A stretch of DNA of 64,000 nucleotides from Luteibacter anthropi (GCF_011759365.1 NZ_JAARLZ010000002.1:434001-498000), one strand, 5' to 3'; counted from the stretch's first letter, positions 16,916 through 27,635 are shown. Notes: generated by a model not told the origin, from the letters alone. Numbers and translations: made by a program.

Positions 16916-18034
16916 ATGCCTTTAACTGCGTATTCGATCTCGGAAGAAAAAGAACTTGATGTCGAGCAAGTACTGCTCGCACTGTCTCGGAAAAGCGGAC
17001 AACAAGCGCCCGGGGCAACCGATCAAATACCGGATTCATGGCGAGAAATTCTGCGCACTGATCTCGAATGCCCGTGCTGCTTTGTGACAGGTGCGGATGT
17101 CGTCAAGGAAGCGATTTCTCGAACCTCAAAAAAGGCAATACGACAAGCATGCTTCCGTTTTGTGTCGCCAGGCCATCGCCCGCAGTGCGACTATGCAGCA
17201 AACGAGTCAGCCGGCTTCACACCCGAAAATCTGGTCGAATTCGGGGCTACCAACTCGAATTTGACGAAGGCTGTCCGCGAACTCGTTTGCAGCGGAATAC
17301 ACACGGGTGCGTTCAGCCAAAAGACGATCCGCGATATGCGCGAGTGGTTTTTTGAGGAGAAGGTCAAGACATCTTTTCAGGTAACGCTTAACTCCCAAAT
17401 GCCTAGATGGCTTGACACGCTATGGCGCATAGCCAGCCCCTCGCTGGGCCAACTGCCGCAAGGAGTACCTCTCACGCGCGAAATTGCGGCCATGCCCGGT
17501 TTCGATTGGTCGATAGAGGCAGCTCGCGTCCTTGGGGAGCGTTATCAGACAGCCCTGGATATTCTTCGCGAAAAACGCCTATGGCTACACCAGGTAGTTG
17601 ATCGTATCGAGTCGCTGACGAAGCGCTATCACGGTGAAACCGTGTTTGATCCGACGATCCTTCAACCCAAGTACGAGCAAAGCCTTGCGCTTGCGCAATT
17701 TATTTCTGAGAACTACGGCCCGATCAAAAAGGCCAACAGAAGTAAGTATAGGGATGTGGCAACCTGTGTGCTGGCACTAGCGGCACTTCTTCTGTTCGTG
17801 AACAACTGGAATCTCGGCCAGGCCATCGTCACCTTCGCTCGCATATCGGCATCAGTGGGTCAGGCCAATCAAAGTCTTGGTAACGTGATGGGGCTCAATC
17901 CGTTTCACGACTACGAAGCGTGGAGCAAACTCAGGCAGATTCAAGATCTGGGGTTCACCCTACCCGAGAGTACGGATCTGCGAGCAGAACGACAGCACAT
18001 CGAAGCGGATCTAAGGGCACGCTTCCAAGAGTAG
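16916..18034 (+). CDS. Uncharacterised Cys-rich protein with one membrane segment
   Basis: 372 aa, family not recognised. The N-terminal third contains CPCC (about 53-56), a further Cys, and SPGHRPQCDY, a Cys/His arrangement that could bind zinc. The middle is helical and charged. A hydrophobic stretch (VATCVLALAALLLFV, about 280-295) could be a single transmembrane helix. It stands alone between the conjugation remnant and the convergent unit C, so it may be an independent defence or regulatory gene. The ATG lacks a strong ribosome site. Confidence 0.6.
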   Translation: MPLTAYSISEEKELDVEQVLLALSRKSGQQAPGATDQIPDSWREILRTDLECPCCFVTGADVVKEAISRTSKKAIRQACFRFVSPGHRPQCDYAANESAGFTPENLVEFGATNSNLTKAVRELVCSGIHTGAFSQKTIRDMREWFFEEKVKTSFQVTLNSQMPRWLDTLWRIASPSLGQLPQGVPLTREIAAMPGFDWSIEAARVLGERYQTALDILREKRLWLHQVVDRIESLTKRYHGETVFDPTILQPKYEQSLALAQFISENYGPIKKANRSKYRDVATCVLALAALLLFVNNWNLGQAIVTFARISASVGQANQSLGNVMGLNPFHDYEAWSKLRQIQDLGFTLPESTDLRAERQHIEADLRARFQE

Positions 18035-18258
18035 GAATAATCCCCTCTTACTCGCCGTTATTCATAAGTGCGTTTAGAGTTCCTGCCGATCTTCGATCAC
18101 CGGCTTCTACGGCACGAGCGAGAGGGTCATGTCACCATCAAGCACCGCTTAGCAGCCACTGGGGAGCATGACCGAATGCTGGCACCCGACCAGCCTGCCG
18201 CCGCGTGTACTGTTGAGGGAACGATTGCAGCAGGCTGCACGTCGAGCAGAATCGCAGA
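18035..18258. other. Gap between convergent genes
   Basis: 224 bp between two convergent stops. No gene and no strong terminator hairpin is visible. Confidence 0.4.
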
Positions 18259-19137
18259 TCAAACAAGGGAAAGCATAGAACGTGAAAATCCCCCCAAGAT
18301 TTTGTTGAGGGAGTTGAAATCGTCATCAGACAAACTCTGTGGTGCGACTACTCTTGTCCTGGATGCCATAAACAGAGTGCCGTCTCGTGTCCAAATCGGA
18401 GCCTGCCCAATTAGGCAGACTCCAAGCGAACACTCGGAAAATCGTTCGGCCAACCGTTCTATTTTTGATGCGTTTCTCGCCACGAATGCATCAAGGCTTT
18501 CGTGAATTGCCCGCTGTGCTGCTTCGGCATTAGGAAGATCCATCTTTGGAATCCCGTCAAGACAACTGGACACGTCCAAGAAGACCAAACCATAGACCCT
18601 GTGGGACATCCCTGCGGCTTGGGCGGTAATTTGCTTACCAGCCTTCTTGAAGTTTTCCTCAAACTTCCTCTCGGAAGACAGTCGCTTGCACTCGCCGAAA
18701 ACAAGGAACTCATCGTCTTCGGCGACAACATCCGTGACTTGGTTGAAGTCGATCCTATAGCCGGACAACTCCATTCGTGCCGCAATCAGCAGTTCGAACA
18801 GAAAGTCTCGTGATGACCCTGCCGAATTGGCATCAGGGTGATCTTGCCCGTCTGCGACCTTGCTTAGTCTATCGACAAAGCCTTGACTCGTTTCGTCTCG
18901 AAATGCCCGGTGAATCAGAACAATGTTCAAGCACTCGATATACGAGTTGGTCAGTTTGTCAAATTTGGTCCGGCCGTCAACAGAAGTCGGATCGTCGCAC
19001 GAGAAAAATTGATCGATGTCTCTCTCGTATCTTGAGTACCGTGAGTTTAGTGCGTTGAGTCCCTTTCCCTTGAGCCACTCAAGAACCCGCGACATTTCCT
19101 TGAGGATTGGTTCAGCCGAGAAATCTTTCTTGTGCAT
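18259..19137 (-). CDS. PD-(D/E)XK nuclease-like protein, unit C
   Basis: About 292 aa from the ATG reading MHKKDF; an in-frame TTG 33 bp upstream would overlap the protease gene. The C-terminal half carries Glu115 in FLFELLIAARMELSG, Asp136 in VTDVVAED and GECKR with Glu149 and Lys151, an intact D...ExK core of the restriction-endonuclease fold. The layout parallels the two unit B proteins, but here the catalytic Lys is present. It is the last gene of a three-gene leftward operon, 16 bp after the protease stop. Likely a DNA nuclease effector. Confidence 0.62.
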   Translation of the reverse strand: MHKKDFSAEPILKEMSRVLEWLKGKGLNALNSRYSRYERDIDQFFSCDDPTSVDGRTKFDKLTNSYIECLNIVLIHRAFRDETSQGFVDRLSKVADGQDHPDANSAGSSRDFLFELLIAARMELSGYRIDFNQVTDVVAEDDEFLVFGECKRLSSERKFEENFKKAGKQITAQAAGMSHRVYGLVFLDVSSCLDGIPKMDLPNAEAAQRAIHESLDAFVARNASKIERLAERFSECSLGVCLIGQAPIWTRDGTLFMASRTRVVAPQSLSDDDFNSLNKILGGFSRSMLSLV

Positions 19138-19153
19138 AGGGTAGTCTACGTTT

Positions 19154-20026
19154 TCAGGGGGTAGAAACAATACCCGGAGAACCGGGCATCAACTCATGAA
19201 GCGTTGCAAATGCCACGCTTGCGATAGCCTCGGCGACTTCATCGCGTTGAATGCCCATCAAGGCGCGTACTGCGTCGATCCTCGCCTGAATAGACGGATG
19301 AGTTTGGGAGGCCCCCCACTTGTCGCGCGCCATCAAGGTCATCGCAAATAGAGCGAAATAGATTCCGAGTTCTCTCTTTCTGCGAACAAGGTTTGGGCTT
19401 ACATTTTCCTGTTCGGCATAAGCATCAAGCTGGTCAAGCAGAAATTTCGTAGCGAAGGCGTCACATGACAGTTCCTCGTTTCTGCGCTGGGTTGGGTCTT
19501 CCTCGTAGGGGTCTGCTGCATCACCGTCCTGTTGATGTTTCAGATGCCGAACCTCGTGTAAGAGCCCCCAACCAACGCCCAGCGTTGCAAGCTCCCCTGG
19601 CGCGCGAAGCTGTGGGTTGTCATCGTAGTGACCCGGCTCGGGAACATTTTTGGGTAATGCTTCCAGCTCCGGGACATCGCTTTCCAAGACGCACTCAAAC
19701 GCATCAATCAGCTCCGTCAGGCGCCTGAGGTCAAGTGGCTCTAGCTCGGGCGTTTCCGCTACAACGCGATACGCCTCCCAAGCTGCAAAGCCTGCGATCC
19801 AGAATGCACGCACTACGCGATGGTTAAAACGGACGAAGCGATACATTCCCGCTTCCATGACCAATCGCGCACCATCGTGCGTGTCGGCAGTCAGTTGAAA
19901 ACGAGGTTCAAGCAAGCTCCACAAGGAGGCCAATTCGCTTTCGCGTTCCGGCGCAGAACCTAGCAAAACGTTCCGAACTGCGGTTTTTACTTGTTCATCC
20001 TCGCGCGGAGGCATGGTTGAGTCCAT
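19154..20026 (-). CDS. Second Lit-type HExxH metalloprotease, unit C
   Basis: 290 aa from an ATG with AGAGGAAATAGG upstream. The zinc motif HEVRH is at 157-161, followed by NEELSCDAFA (about 183-192) and a C-terminal KWGASQTHPS block. The N-terminal LLGSAPERESELASLW aligns with the unit B protease, so the two are clear though diverged paralogues. By analogy with Lit it probably cleaves a host protein when triggered. An acidic insertion (DPYEEDPTQRRNEE) between the zinc motifs is absent from the unit B copy. It lies between the PIN-like gene (16 bp) and the nuclease-like gene. Confidence 0.7.
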   Translation of the reverse strand: MDSTMPPREDEQVKTAVRNVLLGSAPERESELASLWSLLEPRFQLTADTHDGARLVMEAGMYRFVRFNHRVVRAFWIAGFAAWEAYRVVAETPELEPLDLRRLTELIDAFECVLESDVPELEALPKNVPEPGHYDDNPQLRAPGELATLGVGWGLLHEVRHLKHQQDGDAADPYEEDPTQRRNEELSCDAFATKFLLDQLDAYAEQENVSPNLVRRKRELGIYFALFAMTLMARDKWGASQTHPSIQARIDAVRALMGIQRDEVAEAIASVAFATLHELMPGSPGIVSTP

Positions 20027-20042
20027 TTTCGCCTATTTCCTC

Positions 20043-21146
20043 TTACTTTAGTTGTTCTTCGAGATGCGCTGCCATGTCCTCGAACCCACTGACTACTGTG
20101 CAGTTCGAAAACCTGTTCAGTCCAATCCTTTTATCGGACAGAAGATTGGCGAGTTTTCTGTCCGTATAAAGAGCGTCAGCTACCGGAAGTGCGGATGCCG
20201 CAACCATGAAGTCACTTGGATCTCCGTTCTGATATCGGCGTTGCGGATCGAAACGCATCAAGCCATACAATGAACTCAACACTCTCAGCGTCGGCAGTGC
20301 CCGTGAGGTTGGTGTCTCATGCCAGTGGTATTGGGCCTCAAGTGCGTATCGCTCAATTTCTGGTTGAGAAAGGATTATCCCTTCCTCTCTAAACCACGCG
20401 GCGATGCAGCCCGTCAATTCAACAAAAATGCCGGTATTTAGGCTCACTATTTCCGACTGATGCTCGGCCTTTCCCTTGTTGAGGTCTGCAATGCCTCGAG
20501 AGTTATCCCACTTTGCCCCAGGAAACGTACCGGCAACCTCCAACTGAAAGGAAAATGGAAGTTCTGACAAGGCATCAAAGAATGCCTTGTTGAAAGTTTC
20601 TTTATCTACATGCGATTCAAGAAACCCGAGCGTAGAAATCGTCGGTATTCCCATCAGTTCGATGGGGCTGCATAAGAAATCTTCTAACCTCTCCGGCTCG
20701 TCCAGTTTCCCCATACGCAGCTTGCGCAACTCAGACCCGACGCGATCGGAAAAGGGGGCGATGCAGAATCCTTGGGATAGCTCATCAACCAGTCGATTAA
20801 GCGTTTCTCTTGTCGCCGGATCAGTCATCGAATCCAGCTCGAAGTACGTCGGAACGCCGATGGGAAATGCAAATCGTCCCGTCTGAACAGTCCGTTCAAT
20901 GCTTGCCCCAAACGCCTTCATTGCGGGCGTGAGACTCGTCTTGTTCCGCCGAAAGTCCGACATGCACTTCCAAGCGTTCGTATCGAGATAAATCAGTTTA
21001 AGTGAACTCGCCCGGGCGGCTCTCTCGCTGCGTCGCCTTTTTATGTGGTCGTGGTGAGACACCTGGGAATGGCCCCGATGTACCTCAATGTAATGGCTGA
21101 TCCGATTAGCGGATGCGAGGACGGCTGAATCCAGGGATGGCGACAT
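20043..21146 (-). CDS. PIN-like nuclease domain protein, unit C
   Basis: About 367 aa from an ATG; a TTG 27 bp upstream is also open. After a basic, poorly structured N-terminus comes LIYLDTNAWKC with Asp55, the first PIN motif. Near the C-terminus PSDFMVAASALPVADALYTDRKLANLL supplies the later acidic positions (D in SDF and in TDRK). Between them a ~200-residue helical insertion makes it much larger than toxin-type VapC proteins. It is the first gene of unit C. PIN domains usually cut RNA, so it may be the RNase arm. Confidence 0.65.
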   Translation of the reverse strand: MSPSLDSAVLASANRISHYIEVHRGHSQVSHHDHIKRRRSERAARASSLKLIYLDTNAWKCMSDFRRNKTSLTPAMKAFGASIERTVQTGRFAFPIGVPTYFELDSMTDPATRETLNRLVDELSQGFCIAPFSDRVGSELRKLRMGKLDEPERLEDFLCSPIELMGIPTISTLGFLESHVDKETFNKAFFDALSELPFSFQLEVAGTFPGAKWDNSRGIADLNKGKAEHQSEIVSLNTGIFVELTGCIAAWFREEGIILSQPEIERYALEAQYHWHETPTSRALPTLRVLSSLYGLMRFDPQRRYQNGDPSDFMVAASALPVADALYTDRKLANLLSDKRIGLNRFSNCTVVSGFEDMAAHLEEQLK

Positions 21147-21587
21147 GGGATGTTCAAGTAAGCCCTTGATCAAGTTTGGAAATGTGATTTACAGCCTAGT
21201 GTGATGGGTTAAATAATCTGCTTCCATAGGGTACAAGAAGTTTATTGGCAAACGGGTAGGAGCAAGGGGAGTTTTGTGCGTCTCCGCCCCTGTGGATCAC
21301 GTCGCGCCAGGTTTGCTATCTGCTCATCCCTGACGGGACTGGCGTTCCCCACTCGGAACCTGATGGCACGCATGGAGGCCGACCTGGGTACCGTCAAAGA
21401 CGGGTTTGGTCTGGATAGTGAACGGGACGGTCTTAATCCGGCCCTTGGTTCTTACCGCCAGTTCCACCGCCACCCTGTTCTGCTGGCCGGCGATAGCCAC
21501 CGATAGCTTCCGTGACGTATATTCTTTTAAATCAATACGTTACGATAGATTTCCGATAACTGGCGATAGTCCCCGAAGGACCTGATT
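21147..21587. other. Right boundary of the island, no supported gene
   Basis: About 440 bp between unit C and the guaA stop. It includes A+T-rich sequence suited to the unit C promoter (21174-21250) and a more G+C-rich part (21276-21510) with short open frames on both strands that match nothing I recognise. It contains no integrase. Islands commonly insert at guaA 3' ends, so this may be what is left of the integration module. Confidence 0.45.
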
Positions 21588-23144
21588 TCACTCCCACTCA
21601 ATCGTAGCCGGCGGCTTTCCCGAAATGTCATAAACCACCCGCGAAATCCCCCGCAGCTCATTAATAATCCGCGTCGAGCACTTATCAAGAAAGTCATACG
21701 GCAGATGCGCCCAATGCGCCGTCATGAAATCAATCGTCTCCACGGCACGCAGCGCAATCACCCACTCATAAGCACGCCCGTCGCCAACGACGCCCACCGA
21801 ACGCACGGGCAGGAACACCGCAAACGCCTGGCTCACGCGGTCATACAGCCCGTGCGCGCGCAGCTCTTCGATAAAGATTGCATCGGCACGCTGCAGGATA
21901 TCCACGTATTCGGCCTTCACCTCGCCGAGCACGCGCACACCCAGGCCCGGACCCGGGAACGGATGACGGTAGACCATCTCGCGCGGCAGGCCCAGTTCGA
22001 CGCCGATGCGGCGCACTTCATCCTTGAACAGCTCGCGCAGAGGCTCGACCAGCTTGAGCTTCATATGCTCCGGCAGGCCGCCCACGTTGTGGTGGCTCTT
22101 GATGACGTGGGCCTTGCCGGTCTTGCTGCCGGCGGACTCGATGACGTCGGGGTAGATGGTGCCCTGGGCGAGCCACTTCACGCCTTCAAGCTTGGCGGAT
22201 TCTTCGTCGAAGATCTCGACGAACAGGCGGCCGATGATCTTGCGCTTGGCTTCCGGGTCTTCCACGCCGGCCAGTTCGTCGAAGTAGCGCTGCTTCGCGT
22301 CCACGCGGATGACGTTGACGCCCATGTTCTGGGCCATGGTGGCCATGACCTGGTCGCCTTCCTGGTAGCGCAACAGGCCCGTGTCGACGAAGACGCAGGT
22401 GAGCTGGTCGCCGATGGCGCGCTCAAGCAGGGCTGCCACCACGGAGGAATCCACGCCGCCGCTGAGGCCCAACAGCACGCGGTCACTGCCCACCTGCTCG
22501 CGGATGCGGGCTACGGCGTCTTCGATGATGTGGGCGGCGTCCCAGAGGGTGGCCGAGCCGCAGAGGTCGACGACGAAGCGGCGGAGGATTTCCAGGCCGC
22601 GCGTGGTGTGGGTGACTTCCGGGTGGAACTGCAGGCCGTAGAAGCGGCGCGCATCGTCGGCCATGGCGGCCAGCGGCAGGCTCGGGGTGGAGGCCGTGGA
22701 GCGGAAGCCTTCCGGCAGGGTCACTACGCGGTCGCCGTGGGACATCCACACGCCGAGGGATTCGCCGTCCTTCAGTACTTCGTCGAACAGGCCGCAGCTG
22801 GCGAAGCTGACGGTGGCCGGGCCGAACTCGCGGTGGTGACCGGATTCGACCTTGCCGCCAAGCTGTTCGGCCATGGTCTGCATGCCGTAGCAGATGCCCA
22901 GCACGGGCACGCCCAACTCGAACACCACCTGCGGCGCGCGAGGCGAGTTTTCTTCGGTGACCGACTCGGGGCCGCCGGAAAGGATGACACCGCGCGGGGC
23001 GAAGCCGCGGATGTCCTCGGGCGCGTGATCCCAGGCCCACACTTCGCAATAGACACCGATCTCGCGCACGCGGCGCGCGATGAGCTGCGTGTACTGCGAG
23101 CCGAAGTCGAGGATAAGGATCTTGTCGCTGTGGATGTCGGTCAT
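21588..23144 (-). CDS. guaA: GMP synthase (glutamine-hydrolysing)
   Basis: 518 aa from [10 protein letters not shown], the form usual in Xanthomonadales; an ATG 15 bp upstream is possible. It converts XMP to GMP using ATP and glutamine. The N-terminal GATase domain has the nucleophile in LGICYGMQ (Cys85), the His-x-Glu in FHPEVTH, and the ATP-pyrophosphatase domain has LSGGVDSS. The C-terminal dimerisation domain ends in [23 protein letters not shown] with the terminal IEWE. It lies downstream of guaB in the same direction, separated by a terminator-like hairpin. The 3' end abuts the accessory island. Confidence 0.98.
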   Translation of the reverse strand: MTDIHSDKILILDFGSQYTQLIARRVREIGVYCEVWAWDHAPEDIRGFAPRGVILSGGPESVTEENSPRAPQVVFELGVPVLGICYGMQTMAEQLGGKVESGHHREFGPATVSFASCGLFDEVLKDGESLGVWMSHGDRVVTLPEGFRSTASTPSLPLAAMADDARRFYGLQFHPEVTHTTRGLEILRRFVVDLCGSATLWDAAHIIEDAVARIREQVGSDRVLLGLSGGVDSSVVAALLERAIGDQLTCVFVDTGLLRYQEGDQVMATMAQNMGVNVIRVDAKQRYFDELAGVEDPEAKRKIIGRLFVEIFDEESAKLEGVKWLAQGTIYPDVIESAGSKTGKAHVIKSHHNVGGLPEHMKLKLVEPLRELFKDEVRRIGVELGLPREMVYRHPFPGPGLGVRVLGEVKAEYVDILQRADAIFIEELRAHGLYDRVSQAFAVFLPVRSVGVVGDGRAYEWVIALRAVETIDFMTAHWAHLPYDFLDKCSTRIINELRGISRVVYDISGKPPATIEWE

Positions 23145-23200
23145 CGTGGCGGCCTGCATGGGGAATACGGAGGGCTTCGCGCGCTGCGCGTCAGCCGTTC

Positions 23201-23231
23201 AAAAAGCAGAACGCCCACTTGGCGCGGGCGT
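23201..23231 (-). terminator. Hairpin with T-run between guaB and guaA
   Basis: On the minus strand ACGCCC and GGGCGT pair around a 9-nt loop and are followed, after a few bases, by TTTTT. It would end part of the guaB transcript, so guaA may depend on read-through or on its own promoter. Confidence 0.6.
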
Positions 23232-23264
23232 CCTGGGTCACCTGGAATCACATGCCCGGAGGCA

Positions 23265-24782
<1,518 letters not shown>

Positions 24783-24786
24783 TTAT

Positions 24787-24920
24787 GTAGGAGCGCGCCT
24801 TGCGCGCGACCGGGGGAACGACAGGCCTGCCGGTTTATCGACAGGCATGGTGACTAGGTGGCGTGGCTTTTGGGGTGTTGCTTTGCGCTTTGGACGGTCG
24901 CGCGCGAGGCGCGCTCCTAC
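24787..24920. repeat. Dispersed GTAGGAGCGCGC repeat, inverted pair
   Basis: A forward copy (24787-24811) and a reverse copy (24896-24920) of the imperfect palindrome GTAGGAGCGCGC...GCGCGCGACC flank 84 bp. The reverse copy overlaps the folD stop codon. This is one of the paired copies of a REP-like family found through the window. Confidence 0.85.
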
Positions 24921-25765
24921 AGGGCTTCGGCGGCTTCCAGGGTGTTTTCCATCAGGGTGGCTACCGTCATGGGGCCTACGCCGCCGGGGACGGGGGTGAT
25001 CCAGGAGGCACGTTCCGCTGCGGGTTCGAATTCCACATCGCCCACGAGGCGGCCGTCGTCGAGGCGGTTGATGCCTACGTCGATCACCACGGCACCCGGC
25101 TTCACCCACTCGCCCTTGACCAGGCCCGGCTTGCCGGCGGCCACGACGAGGATGTCGGCCTGACCCACGAAGCCCTTAAGATCCTGCGTGAACTTATGAC
25201 AGCAAGTCACTGTACATCCTGCAATAAGCAGCTCAAGCGCGAGCGGACGGCCCACATGGTTGGACACGCCCACGATCACTGCGTGGCGGCCGCGAACGGG
25301 GCTGTCGGTGTGGCCCAGAAGGGTCATCACGCCCTTGGGCGTGCACGGGCGCAGGCCGAAGCGGCGCAGCGCGAGGCGGCCGACGTTCACGGCCTGGAAG
25401 CCGTCCACGTCTTTACGGGCGTCGATGCGGTCGACCAGGGCATCCTCGTCGATATGATCGGGCAGCGGCGACTGCACCAGGATGCCGTGCACGGCCGGGT
25501 CGGCGTTGAGATTGTCGATCAGGGCAAACAGCTCTTCCTGCGTGGTTTCGGCAGGAAGGTCGTAGCCGAACGACTCGAAGCCCACCTGCTGGCAGGCCTT
25601 GCGCTTGTTGCGCACGTACACGGCCGAGGCGGGGTCTTCGCCCACCAGCACCACGGCAAGGCCGGGCTTGCGATGGCCGTCGGCCACGCGTTTCGCCACG
25701 CGGCGGCCGATGTGGTCGAGGAGTTCCTGGGCGATGCGCTTGCCGTCGAGGATGCGTGCGGTCAT
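24917..25765 (-). CDS. folD: Bifunctional methylenetetrahydrofolate dehydrogenase/cyclohydrolase
   Basis: 282 aa from [13 protein letters not shown]. It converts 5,10-methylene-THF to 10-formyl-THF in one-carbon metabolism. Visible family motifs are [16 protein letters not shown] with the catalytic Lys, [10 protein letters not shown], and PCTPKGVM, then [10 protein letters not shown] for the NADP site (usually VGRSxxVGxP) and [13 protein letters not shown] at the end. The first residues upstream in the frame have no folD similarity, so the later ATG is right. The TAG stop codon lies inside the dispersed repeat. Divergent from the acetyltransferase. Confidence 0.97.
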   Translation of the reverse strand: MTARILDGKRIAQELLDHIGRRVAKRVADGHRKPGLAVVLVGEDPASAVYVRNKRKACQQVGFESFGYDLPAETTQEELFALIDNLNADPAVHGILVQSPLPDHIDEDALVDRIDARKDVDGFQAVNVGRLALRRFGLRPCTPKGVMTLLGHTDSPVRGRHAVIVGVSNHVGRPLALELLIAGCTVTCCHKFTQDLKGFVGQADILVVAAGKPGLVKGEWVKPGAVVIDVGINRLDDGRLVGDVEFEPAAERASWITPVPGGVGPMTVATLMENTLEAAEAL

Positions 25766-25877
25766 GGGAGGGTCGCCCTGCGAAAAGCGGTGGATTATCC
25801 GTGATTTGGCGAGAATCCGCGATAGCGGCATGATCATGCCGGCTTCTGCAATATCTTGCCCGGGGCATACTGGTGCG

Positions 25878-26477
25878 ATGACCATCGATACCGTTCCCTA
25901 TCCACAGGACCTCACGGATGGCGTGGTGCGCCTGCGCGCCTATCGCGACGACGATGCCGAGGCATTGGCTGAAGCCATCCGCGAATCATCCACCTCGGCC
26001 GGACGCTGGATACCCTGGGCCCATGCCGGTTACGACGCCACCACCGCGCTCGACTGGATCCACCAGTGCAAGCAGGACTGGCTTATGGGCGTCGGCTACG
26101 AAATGGTGATTGTGGACGCTTCGAACGACCGCATCCTGGGCGGCATGGGCGTGAACCAGCGCCACCGCGAGCATGGCTTTGCCAACCTCGGCTACTGGCT
26201 GCGCGTGTCCGCGCGCGGCAAGGGGCATGTCACACGGGCGGGCAAGCTCGCCCTCACCTTCGCCTTTGGCCCGGCCGCCCTGAGCCGCATCGAGATCGTG
26301 GCGGCGCACGACAACTGGCCCAGCCGGAAAGCCGCCAAGCGCATCGGAGGTATTTTCGAAGGTTTGTTGCGTAATCGACTGATTATCAACAAGACGCCTG
26401 TTGACGCCGCGATGTATTCCGTGGTGCCGGGCGATCTTCAGATCGCGGCCGCGCACATCCTTTCCAGGTCCGAGTAA
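25878..26477 (+). CDS. GNAT-family N-acetyltransferase (RimJ/RimL-type)
   Basis: 199 aa. The order [14 protein letters not shown], then [22 protein letters not shown] (the acetyl-CoA-binding region) and [20 protein letters not shown] is that of the RimJ/RimL group, which acetylates protein N-termini or small molecules. The substrate is not predictable. It is divergent from folD, and its last 40 bp overlap the convergent moeB-like gene. Confidence 0.85.
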   Translation: MTIDTVPYPQDLTDGVVRLRAYRDDDAEALAEAIRESSTSAGRWIPWAHAGYDATTALDWIHQCKQDWLMGVGYEMVIVDASNDRILGGMGVNQRHREHGFANLGYWLRVSARGKGHVTRAGKLALTFAFGPAALSRIEIVAAHDNWPSRKAAKRIGGIFEGLLRNRLIINKTPVDAAMYSVVPGDLQIAAAHILSRSE

Positions 26478-27607
26478 CCCTCGAAGTGCGCATGTGTGCC
26501 GCAGCCCGGGCAGCCGGAATCGCGGCGCAGCTTCAGCTCGCGGAAGCGCATGCCCAGCGCGTCGTAAGTGAGCAGGCGACCGACCAGCGGCTGGCCGATA
26601 TCGAGCACCAGCTTGATGGCCTCGGTGGCCTGCACGAGCCCAAGCGTGCCCGGCAGCACACCAAGCACGCCGGCTTCGGCGCAGTTCGGCGCATCGGCCG
26701 CCGACGGCGGCTCGGGAAACAGGCAGCGGTAGCACGGGGAATCCTCGCGGCGCGGATCGAACACGCTCACCTGCCCCGTAAACCGCTCGATGGCGGCATA
26801 GACCATCGGCAGGCGCAGGCGCCGGGTGGCCGCTGCCAGCAGGTAGCGCGTGGCGAAATTGTCGGCACCGTCGATCACCACGTCGTGATCGCGGATGAGC
26901 GCCTCGACGTTGTCGGCGCGCAGGCGATCCGCAACCACCTTGACGCTGATGCGCGGATTGAGCGCCATCATGGTCATGCGGGCGGATTCCGCCTTGCCCA
27001 TGCCCGCGCGCGCATCGTTATGCACGACCTGTCGGTGCAGATTGGAACGCTCGACGCGATCATCGTCGATAAGCGTGATGCGACCTACGCCAGCGGCGGC
27101 TAGATAAAGCAGTGCGGGCGAGCCAAGGCCGCCCGCACCAAGAACAACGATCCGGGCCTCGGCCAGCCTGGCCTGCCCGGCTTCGCCCACCTGGGGCAGC
27201 AGAATCTGGCGGGAATAGCGTTCGGCGGCGTCGGTATCCAGTGCGCCCGCCGTCACCGGCAGGCCTGCCGTCTTCCACGCGCCCATGCCACCGGCCACGG
27301 AAGACACCCTTGCATACCCCATGCGCTGAAGCGCTTCGGCCGCCAGCAGCGAGCGCTGGCCGCTGCCACACAGCAACAGGATGTCCTGTGCCCGGTCTGG
27401 CGCGACCTGTTCGATACGGAGTTCAAGAAAGCCACGGGAGAGGCCGAGTGCCCCGGTCGGCGAGCCCGACGCCCGCTCGTTGTCCTCGCGGACATCGATC
27501 AGCAAGCCACCGGCCTGTTGCCGGGCCAGCGCCTCATCGGCGCCGATTTCGGGAACCCGCGAGCGCAGGTCGGACAACCAGCGCTCGCGATCGAGACCTT
27601 CGGACAT
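26438..27607 (-). CDS. moeB: Molybdopterin-synthase adenylyltransferase with N-terminal rhodanese domain
   Basis: 389 aa from an ATG with GGAGGT 8 nt upstream. Residues 1-115 form a rhodanese domain with the active-site Cys in LLCGSGQRS. Residues from about 135 form a ThiF/MoeB E1-like domain: YSRQILLPQVG, GAGGLGSP (ATP binding), SNLHRQ, DGADNFATRYL, and CYRCLF plus CPGCG as the zinc Cys pairs. It should adenylate and perhaps thiolate the C-terminus of a MoaD- or ThiS-type protein. The usual architecture puts the rhodanese domain at the C-terminus (MOCS3/MoeZ); here it is at the N-terminus. The neighbour der lies 28 bp upstream. Confidence 0.9.
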   Translation of the reverse strand: MSEGLDRERWLSDLRSRVPEIGADEALARQQAGGLLIDVREDNERASGSPTGALGLSRGFLELRIEQVAPDRAQDILLLCGSGQRSLLAAEALQRMGYARVSSVAGGMGAWKTAGLPVTAGALDTDAAERYSRQILLPQVGEAGQARLAEARIVVLGAGGLGSPALLYLAAAGVGRITLIDDDRVERSNLHRQVVHNDARAGMGKAESARMTMMALNPRISVKVVADRLRADNVEALIRDHDVVIDGADNFATRYLLAAATRRLRLPMVYAAIERFTGQVSVFDPRREDSPCYRCLFPEPPSAADAPNCAEAGVLGVLPGTLGLVQATEAIKLVLDIGQPLVGRLLTYDALGMRFRELKLRRDSGCPGCGTHAHFEGYSDLERMCAAAI

Positions 27608-27635
27608 GCGTGGCACCTCCACGCGACGCGCGAGC

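Noticed and set aside
16665-17039. 124-aa frame across the deletion junction
   Set aside because: No ribosome site, no family match and it overlaps the start of the 372-aa gene on the other strand.
21276-21506. 76-aa frame in the guaA-proximal gap
   Set aside because: No similarity recognised and no ribosome site; a competing frame on the other strand is equally weak.
24783-25109. Short peptides with repeated [12 protein letters not shown] sequence at several places
   Set aside because: These are translations of the dispersed repeat read into flanking DNA, not genes; the exception is the in-frame copy in the mrfB-like gene.
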